NCBI GenBank assembly: GCA_041392805.1
Contig: JAWKLJ010000002.1
Location: forward strand, 2,495,001 to 2,559,000
Source: Saprospiraceae bacterium
Lineage (GTDB): Bacteria > Bacteroidota > Bacteroidia > Chitinophagales > Saprospiraceae
Length of the DNA: 64,000 nucleotides
Reading direction: 5' to 3'
Part shown: one piece after another, positions 63,693-64,000 of the stretch
Layout: each line of letters opens with the position of its first letter
Numbering within the stretch: position 1 is the stretch's first letter
Notes under the pieces: generated by a model
Database searches by the model: none
Told to the model about the DNA's origin: nothing
The model's input: the letters and a program-made list of their open reading frames with translations, nothing else
Made by a program: the position numbers and the translations under genes

Positions 63693-63725
63693 GCTTTTAA
63701 AGGCAATTTATGTTGGAAATTGCTA

Positions 63726-64000
63726 TTATCCACTGCTCCATTTTTGCAATTGCTGCAACACCGCCCTGAAATCCTTGTGCATCGGTGCTTCTATTGTCAT
63801 CCATTCATTAGAAACCGGATGGGTAAAACCCAGCTGTTGGGCATGCAAGCTCAGCCGATTCATCAAGGGCCGTTCTTCCTGTTCTTTACCTAGCTGGTAG
63901 GAACGTCGCTTTTTGATCGTAGATAGCAAAATGCCTTCTGGGTTGTGGTAGATAGGATCCACTGCTAATGGACAACCGATAGCTTTTAGGTGAACCCGTA
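63726..64000 (-). CDS. RluA-family pseudouridine synthase, partial (N-terminus outside)
   Basis: The last 91 codons of a gene that continues past the right edge: 'RVHLKAIGCPLAVDPIY' is the end of the catalytic domain's conserved 'HQLRVH' region, then 'RPLMNRLSLHAQQLGFTHP' (typical LHA.L.F.HP motif). Such enzymes make pseudouridine in 23S rRNA or tRNA. Confidence 0.88.
   Translation of the reverse strand, partial: RVHLKAIGCPLAVDPIYHNPEGILLSTIKKRRSYQLGKEQEERPLMNRLSLHAQQLGFTHPVSNEWMTIEAPMHKDFRAVLQQLQKWSSG

Overview
The window looks like a chromosome segment of a member of the Bacteroidota, most likely the family Saprospiraceae (Lewinella/Haliscomenobacter relatives). This is inferred from type IX secretion (T9SS) C-terminal sorting domains on four large secreted proteins, a TonB-dependent receptor with a carboxypeptidase-regulatory-like N-terminus, PorV/PorQ-like and FtsX/'permease prefix' proteins, AT-rich -7 boxes of the Bacteroidota type (TAnnTTTG), the futalosine enzyme MqnB and abundant TPR proteins. 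No rRNA, tRNA or CRISPR array was seen. Both ends are cut inside genes: a TonB receptor on the left and an RluA-family pseudouridine synthase on the right.

Layout. 1-5.6 kb: partial TonB receptor, then a minus-strand run (PD40 propeller lipoprotein, GH1 glycosidase, PorV/Q-like outer membrane protein, mqnB). 5.59-6.46 kb: an intact IS5-family element with 20-bp terminal repeats and a TAA target duplication, followed 11 bp later by a 192-bp imperfect palindrome. 6.7-8.5 kb: lipB, a conserved small protein and an acyl-CoA thioesterase. 8.5-16.1 kb: a minus-strand Liv-type ABC transporter operon that also encodes an acyl-CoA ligase and a zinc-free MDR oxidoreductase. 16.3-22.7 kb: a T9SS-exported BNR-repeat protein, a very unusual TIR-acidic linker-TPR-SDR fusion protein and a TlpA-like thioredoxin lipoprotein whose stop codon overlaps the fusion gene's start. 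23-31.7 kb: housekeeping genes (DAACS symporter, hemE, accD) and small enzymes (RidA lipoprotein, isochorismatase-like protein, M28 peptidase, SDR, alpha/beta hydrolase). 31.9 kb: a 56-codon remnant of a luciferase-like monooxygenase gene. 32-37 kb: PadR regulator with an ABC permease, MmcQ-like protein and an unknown helical protein. 37-40.6 kb: two adjacent T9SS cargo proteins, one with dockerin-like calcium loops and one with four Kazal-like modules and PKD domains. 40.8-43.7 kb: ECF sigma, HEAT-repeat anti-sigma and two beta-strand-repeat proteins. 43.9-56.8 kb: envelope proteins, ruvB, icd, a large T9SS protein, an IscA-type protein, an exported class V aminotransferase-like protein, a bifunctional nuclease with UVR tail, an Xaa-Pro aminopeptidase and an HSL-type hydrolase. 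56.8-61.1 kb: an exported TPR-CHAT protease-like protein convergent with an ECF sigma factor and a TPR-bearing membrane anti-sigma candidate. 61.1-64 kb: GT39 glycosyltransferase, a 2OG-Fe(II) dioxygenase and the RluA fragment.

The two most unusual loci are the TIR-TPR-SDR protein, in which both enzymatic domains appear to have lost catalytic residues (suggesting a scaffold or sensor), and the CHAT/sigma/anti-sigma cluster, which places a caspase-like protease and a possible periplasmic substrate next to a sigma factor. Functions given are from sequence reading only; no database search was run.
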